In this document: one piece after another, positions 60,077-64,000 of the stretch
Position numbering within the stretch: position 1 is the first letter of the stretch
Layout: every line of letters starts with the position of its first letter
NCBI GenBank assembly: GCA_964569385.1
Contig: CAZMUM010000006.1
Location: 1-64,000 of the forward strand
Length of the DNA: 64,000 bases
Source: JAADHX01 sp964569385
Lineage (GTDB): Bacteria; Actinomycetota; Acidimicrobiia; Acidimicrobiales; Poriferisodalaceae
Direction of reading: 5' to 3'
Translations under genes and position numbers: made by a program
Notes under the pieces: generated by a model
Seen by the model: the letters and a program-made list of their open reading frames with translations, nothing else
Databases searched by the model: none
Told to the model about the DNA's origin: nothing

Positions 60077-61708
60077 ATGTCACGAACAGCAGCGAAGAAC
60101 ACGAACACCCTCGCCTGGTTCGTTGTTCTGGTTGCGGGCGTCGTCATAGTCTTGGTCGTTTGGGGGCTCAGCTTGTTCTCCAGGCTGGACGCGGGTCAAA
60201 GCGTGCTTGACGGCGCCCGGCCCGCTTTCACCGAAGAGCGCGTTGCCGGCGATATTGCCGGCGTTGAGATGATCGATTACATCGTCAACATGGCGGATCC
60301 GATTGTGGATGCCGAGGGTGGTGCTGCGGGCGAGGTTGGCCCGTTTGTCGAGTTGGTGGCTGGTGTTACGGGTCTGTCTCAGGCGGATGTTCTTGTGGCG
60401 TTGGAGGAGAACTTCCCTCATACGTTCCATCTGTTGTTGTCGCTGCCGCTCGAGGATGTGAGTGCCGAGGTTCCGGGGTTGCTTGATTTTGTGGCTGACA
60501 ATTCTGAGTTGGCTGACGGTGATGCGGTGTTGGCTGCGCTTTCGGAGAACACGCCCAATATTGCTCAGGCGATTGTCAATTTGGGTGTGGTTACCGACAA
60601 CTGGCGCAACGTCGACGGCATGGACGGAGTCACACGTTTCGACGGTTCAACTTCGGTCGAGTCAGTGCCAGAGATTCGAGACTTCTTCGCGGCAGACGTA
60701 ATCCCCGCCATCGGAGCAACCGCAGCTGACTTTCGGGGCCTCGACGACCCGTGGCCAAGGCTAACGCTCATTCCTATTATCCTCACAGTCCTCGGGATTG
60801 TGGTGGTCCTTGTTGGCATGGTCATGATGGGGCTTACCCGCACTGGCGCATACAACAAGAGCCTCGCCACGGCCGGTTGGTCTTTGGTTAGCGCTGTCGG
60901 CGTCCTCGTCGTGGCTGGCGTGCTCATCAGCGGACTCTTTCCCCGTCTCGGTGGTGGCCAGGATGTCATCGACGGGCTTCGTCCCGCGTTCACAGAAGAA
61001 CGCATTGTCGGAATGGAGGTCGGGATCGGAATCGTCGACAACGTCACGAACATGGCGGATCCGATTGTGGATGCCGAGGGTGGTGCTGCGGGTGAGGTTG
61101 GTCCGTTTGTCGAGTTGGTGGCTGGTGTTACGGGTCTGTCTCAGGCGGATGTTCTTGTGGCGTTGGAGGAGAACTTCCCTCATACGTTCCATCTGTTGTT
61201 GTCGCTGCCGCTCGAGGATGTGAGTGCCGAGGTTCCGGGGTTGCTTGATTTTGTGGCTGACAATTCTGAGTTGGCTGACGGTGATGCGGTGTTGGCTGCG
61301 CTTTCGGAGAACACGCCCAATATTGCTCAGGCGATTGTCAATTTGGGTGTGGTTACCGACAACTGGCGCAACGTCGACGGCACCGCGGATCTCACGCGAT
61401 TCGACGGCTCGAACGTCACGAGCTTTCCTGAGGTGCGAACCTACTTAGCTGCCGATGTTGTGCCCGCTGTCAGGGCAATTGCAGAAGACTTTCGAGAGTT
61501 AGACGAGACAGCTCCACCGGTCAACATTTTCCCGTGGCTGCTGACGATTATCGGACTGCTGGTGCTTGTCTACGGAGCTGCGATGGTCGCAATAACGCGA
61601 TCTACCGCGCCGACGTACATGTCAACTATCGCGTCAGAAATAGCTGCACAATCCTACGACGATGCCGATCTCGAACCCGAGCCGGCAGTGCTCGTTGGCG
61701 TCGAGTAG
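60077..61708 (+). CDS. Internally duplicated membrane protein
   Basis: A 543-residue protein built of two similar halves with a period of 254 codons. Each half is helix (residues about 10-33; 266-286), extracytoplasmic domain of about 190 residues, helix (about 232-253; 485-506), so four helices in all. The external domain is acidic and rich in Leu/Val (FVELVAGVTGLSQADVLVAL, LPLEDVSAEVPGLLDFVADN). The halves share 334 nearly identical base pairs (60287-60620 and 61049-61382). No family recognised. It lies amid small single-helix proteins and is probably a membrane complex with them. Confidence 0.75.
   Translation: MSRTAAKNTNTLAWFVVLVAGVVIVLVVWGLSLFSRLDAGQSVLDGARPAFTEERVAGDIAGVEMIDYIVNMADPIVDAEGGAAGEVGPFVELVAGVTGLSQADVLVALEENFPHTFHLLLSLPLEDVSAEVPGLLDFVADNSELADGDAVLAALSENTPNIAQAIVNLGVVTDNWRNVDGMDGVTRFDGSTSVESVPEIRDFFAADVIPAIGATAADFRGLDDPWPRLTLIPIILTVLGIVVVLVGMVMMGLTRTGAYNKSLATAGWSLVSAVGVLVVAGVLISGLFPRLGGGQDVIDGLRPAFTEERIVGMEVGIGIVDNVTNMADPIVDAEGGAAGEVGPFVELVAGVTGLSQADVLVALEENFPHTFHLLLSLPLEDVSAEVPGLLDFVADNSELADGDAVLAALSENTPNIAQAIVNLGVVTDNWRNVDGTADLTRFDGSNVTSFPEVRTYLAADVVPAVRAIAEDFRELDETAPPVNIFPWLLTIIGLLVLVYGAAMVAITRSTAPTYMSTIASEIAAQSYDDADLEPEPAVLVGVE
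60287..60620 (+). repeat. 334-bp direct repeat, copy 1
   Basis: Nearly identical to 61049-61382 at an offset of exactly 762 bases (254 codons). I count two differences, both C/T at third positions in the segment after GGTGCTGCGGG. Sequence on both sides of the repeat is much more diverged between the two halves of the protein, which suggests gene conversion or very recent homogenisation. Confidence 0.9.
61049..61382 (+). repeat. 334-bp direct repeat, copy 2
   Basis: Second copy of the in-frame repeat. Codon use here (GTG, TTG, GTT, CCT, many T-ending codons) also differs from the C-ending codons of the flanking parts. Confidence 0.9.
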
Positions 61709-61727
61709 CAGATATGAAGAGGAAGCA

Positions 61728-61994
61728 ATGAACGAAACAACTGGTGGCTGGATTATCGGCTGGGCGATCGTTCTGGCCGCAGTCGCCCTCGTCGTGCTGC
61801 TCCTAGCGCTCTTGATCCGCGGTGCATCTCGGGCTGCTAACAAGGCCGAGGCAATCGTCGCCGCCTTCAACGAGGCCAGGGAGAACACGGCTGGCTTGTG
61901 GAACGTGGACACTACGAACCGGACCATTGTTGACATCACTGCATCAGCGCGGGCCGCTCGCGAATATCTTGAGTCCACGGCAGGTCAAGCATGA
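61728..61994 (+). CDS. Small single-helix membrane protein 3
   Basis: An 88-residue protein with helix WIIGWAIVLAAVALVVLLLALL (residues 8-29) and a hydrophilic helical tail (NKAEAIVAAFNEARENTAGLW). AGGAAG precedes ATG 61728. Overlaps the next gene by four bases. Confidence 0.65.
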   Translation: MNETTGGWIIGWAIVLAAVALVVLLLALLIRGASRAANKAEAIVAAFNEARENTAGLWNVDTTNRTIVDITASARAAREYLESTAGQA

Positions 61995-62266
61995 GTACTC
62001 ACGCTCTCTGGTGGGTCACGCTTGGTCTTGGCCTCATCGTAGCGGTTGCCGCTACTGCGCTCCTCCAGCTCTTCCTCAATCAGGTCAAACGAGTGGAGCG
62101 TGCATCGGAGGCCATATGGGAGGCCGCTAAGCCGGTCGCTCGAAACACCGCCACGACCTGGATGTTGAAACAAACAACCGTCCGACTCGATCGGCTAACC
62201 GAAGAAGCGCTGCGCCATGATGCGTTGCTGGCCTCGGTGCAGGCCGAGAGCGGGGGAGACGTCTGA
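61991..62266 (+). CDS. Small single-helix membrane protein 4
   Basis: A 91-residue protein with helix LWWVTLGLGLIVAVAATALL (residues 6-27) and a charged helical tail with RVERASEAIWEAAKPVARN. ATGA overlap with the preceding gene; one base separates it from the next. Confidence 0.65.
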   Translation: MSTHALWWVTLGLGLIVAVAATALLQLFLNQVKRVERASEAIWEAAKPVARNTATTWMLKQTTVRLDRLTEEALRHDALLASVQAESGGDV

Positions 62267-62267
62267 C

Positions 62268-62540
62268 ATGCGTACGTTGTTGATCATTCTCACTGTCGCC
62301 GAGATCGCTCTGGTGATCGGGGTCATCGCCTTCTACCTGATGCGAATCTCCCGTTCATTGCATCTATCTGCGAAACATCTGGCCAAGGTGACCTACGGCG
62401 TCCGAGCCGTCGAGACGCAATGTGTAACAATCGGGCCGCACGTGACACGAATCAACGAGCAGCTCGGTGTCATCGCTGGAGCCATGAGTGGGATAGCAGA
62501 TCGGGCCGAGGCCATCGGCGGCGAGGCACCTCTTAGCTGA
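62268..62540 (+). CDS. Small single-helix membrane protein 5
   Basis: A 90-residue protein with helix LLIILTVAEIALVIGVIAFYLM and tail LAKVTYGVRAVETQ, LGVIAGAMSGI. Paralogue of the protein at 59610-59873. Last gene of the membrane cluster, converging on the TPR gene downstream. Confidence 0.7.
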   Translation: MRTLLIILTVAEIALVIGVIAFYLMRISRSLHLSAKHLAKVTYGVRAVETQCVTIGPHVTRINEQLGVIAGAMSGIADRAEAIGGEAPLS

Positions 62541-62593
62541 CAACCCCCATCTTCACCGTCTGATGGTCACTCGGTCGTCTCGCGCTTCTCGGA

Positions 62594-64000
62594 CTACCCG
62601 CCGCGGCAGAAACACGACGAGGCGAGTTCGATGTCCATACCGACTGAGGCGAGTTTGAGTTCGGCTCGTACTTCGGCGGCTTCGTCTGGCCGACCGAGCG
62701 CCTCGCAGCATTCGGCGTAGCCGTGCAGCGACCAGATGTTGCCGGGATGTTGTGACGACCGCACGAGTGTGTTGTCGAGGCCGAGGTCGCAGCGGTACAC
62801 CTTTGCGGCTTCTTCGGAGCGGCCCTGCTCGAGTAACAGGGCGCCGAGCGCATGTCTTGGCGGCTGCATCCACGCCCAGGGCTCGGTGTAGTAAAGGTTG
62901 TCGTCGATGTCGGCCGAACGACGTAGGTGCTCGAACGCTACGTCGTGGTTGCCCTTCCGATACTCGATCTCTCCGGCCAGCATTGCCTCGCCCACTTTGA
63001 GCACGTCGCGCGATTGGTTGTTGAACACGAAGTGATCCTCAGGGATGCGGGCGCAGGCCTCAGCAAACAGTGCCTGCTCGCGTTCGGCCTGCTCGATCTC
63101 GCCCGTCGCTGAGTAGGCGACCCCCTTGGCGTAGTGCCAAAGCGCAGCGGCGGTGACAAACAGGTCGGGTTCGGCGGGGAGCGGCGCAGCGATGATGTCG
63201 GCCCAGCGCCCGAACCGGATCAGCACATGCACCTTCATGCCATAGAACCCTTCGAGGTAACGCACCAAGAAGGCGTTGTCGTTTCGAAGAGCCTCGGGCG
63301 TGACTGTTTCCCAGATGAGATCAGCGGCTGCCGCGGCCTTCTCGAAGTTGCCCAGAAACATAGAGGCATATATCTGAAAGTGAATGTTGTGCATCCGATA
63401 CACGGTGTAAACACCAAGTTCGGGATACAACGCTACGTACTTGTCATCGGCCGCGACGGCGTCGACATTGCTGACGAGCGCCTCTTCGTATTGCCCACAC
63501 AGGATCTGGATGTGCGAGGCCATGTGGATGAGGTGCGCGGCGTCGGGGCACAACGTCTGCAACGTCACACCGGCATCGAGAGCCCGCTCAGGTGTGGGCG
63601 ACATCTCCATGATGTGGATCCAGAAGTGCAAGAGCCCAGGATGCGAGCGCGCGTCGGAACCATCGCCTCGTGCGAAACACCTTTCGAGCAGATCGATCGC
63701 CTCGACGGTGCTCGACCCCTCCGACGGTTCTCCGGTCTGAAGGTCCCAGAGCCGCCAGGGGGTACGGGTGATTAGCGCCTCGGCTGTGAGGGCACACACG
63801 TCGAGATCGGCAGGAAAGCGCGAAGACACCTCGCGCATTGCCGTCGCGTAGTCGTCGTCCCACGAGTCGAACACCTCCTGGGAGTCATTGGTTTCGGCCT
63901 GAAACCGGAATGCCAACGCGGCGCAGAGTGCTCGTTCGACCTCGGTTGTGTCGGCGGCAAGTTTCGTAGCTTCGCCAACCAGCTGATAGCCACGAGCAAG
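62594..64000 (-). CDS. TPR-like repeat protein (N-terminus outside the window)
   Basis: Open frame of at least 468 residues entering from the right edge; codons up to 64000 remain coding (GYQLVGEATKLAADTTEVER), so the true start is beyond the window. Helix pairs of tetratricopeptide type (e.g. HLIHMASHIQILCGQYEEAL, SLHGYAECCEALGRPDEAAE) run to the C-terminus, which ends with SSCFCRGG. Conserved HPGLLHFWIHIMEMS matches a soluble TPR family of unknown role. Convergent with the hydrogenase-region genes, probably independent of them. Confidence 0.8.
   Translation of the reverse strand, partial: LARGYQLVGEATKLAADTTEVERALCAALAFRFQAETNDSQEVFDSWDDDYATAMREVSSRFPADLDVCALTAEALITRTPWRLWDLQTGEPSEGSSTVEAIDLLERCFARGDGSDARSHPGLLHFWIHIMEMSPTPERALDAGVTLQTLCPDAAHLIHMASHIQILCGQYEEALVSNVDAVAADDKYVALYPELGVYTVYRMHNIHFQIYASMFLGNFEKAAAAADLIWETVTPEALRNDNAFLVRYLEGFYGMKVHVLIRFGRWADIIAAPLPAEPDLFVTAAALWHYAKGVAYSATGEIEQAEREQALFAEACARIPEDHFVFNNQSRDVLKVGEAMLAGEIEYRKGNHDVAFEHLRRSADIDDNLYYTEPWAWMQPPRHALGALLLEQGRSEEAAKVYRCDLGLDNTLVRSSQHPGNIWSLHGYAECCEALGRPDEAAEVRAELKLASVGMDIELASSCFCRGG

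Noticed and set aside
60287..61382. 334-bp repeat as a CRISPR or insertion sequence
   Set aside because: It lies in frame inside one gene, has two copies only, and lacks terminal inverted repeats or transposase.

Overview
The window is a 64 kb piece of a high-GC, actinobacterium-like chromosome. Mycobacteria-like DUF222/HNH and DUF3105 proteins, a lipoprotein-rich LacI sugar operon and a group 1h (former group 5) [NiFe] hydrogenase locus suggest an actinobacterial lineage; Acidimicrobiia is my guess, not proven. It is a draft scaffold: a run of exactly 100 N (30986-31085) is flanked by the same 55 bases on both sides. No rRNA, tRNA, CRISPR array or intact transposon was recognised.

Layout. 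1-5 kb: a partial methyltransferase, then a stretch rich in broken genes (Fic protein, cytochrome P450, aldo/keto reductase, TetR and SDR scraps) among a few intact ones (zincin, PIN/antitoxin pair, RidA, alpha/beta hydrolase). 5-11.6 kb: XRE regulator, ABC-2 exporter, frameshifted DUF222/HNH protein, lipoprotein. 11.7-18.3 kb: a LacI-controlled sugar uptake operon divergent from an amylo-1,6-glucosidase-like enzyme, with a perfect 12-bp-arm operator between them. 18.3-21 kb: MarR/EamA divergent pair with a 43-bp nested palindrome, and a CorC-type protein. 21.3-29.9 kb: ion homeostasis, namely a complete seven-gene Mrp Na+/H+ antiporter operon, a CaCA exchanger, and a KhtT/KhtU-like K+/H+ pair. 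30-33.9 kb: a BlaI/M56 module with two identical-arm operator copies (TACGACA-N3-TGTCGTA) in front of a ferric-reductase-like membrane protein and a DUF3105 protein, plus a cytochrome c.

34.1-63 kb is one large H2-oxidation region. On the minus strand a family-5 (peptide/nickel-type) ABC transporter operon runs into a DsrE-like protein and two CooC/MinD-like ATPases. Opposite it lie hypF, another CooC-like ATPase, a methyltransferase and an FmdE protein; then hypE-hypD-SIS-hypC-CooC-PadR-winged helix on the minus strand; then hydrogenase small and large subunits, two maturation-protease-like proteins, a NifU-like protein, TPR and BirA-like proteins, and a run of small membrane proteins around a protein with an internal 254-residue-period repeat. 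HypA and HypB are absent from the window while four CooC-like nickel-type ATPases are present.

The most notable observation is that two genes in the nickel-transporter operon contain in-frame TGA codons exactly where cysteines are expected. The CooC-like gene at 34103-34831 has two (Sec-Pro-Sec, aligned with the Gly-Cys-x-Cys motif of two CooC paralogues in the same window) and the DsrE-like gene at 35614-35988 has one. Each TGA is followed at 18-25 nt by a hairpin whose apical loop has G in its second position, as expected of bacterial SECIS elements. I interpret both as selenoproteins linked to nickel supply for the hydrogenase.
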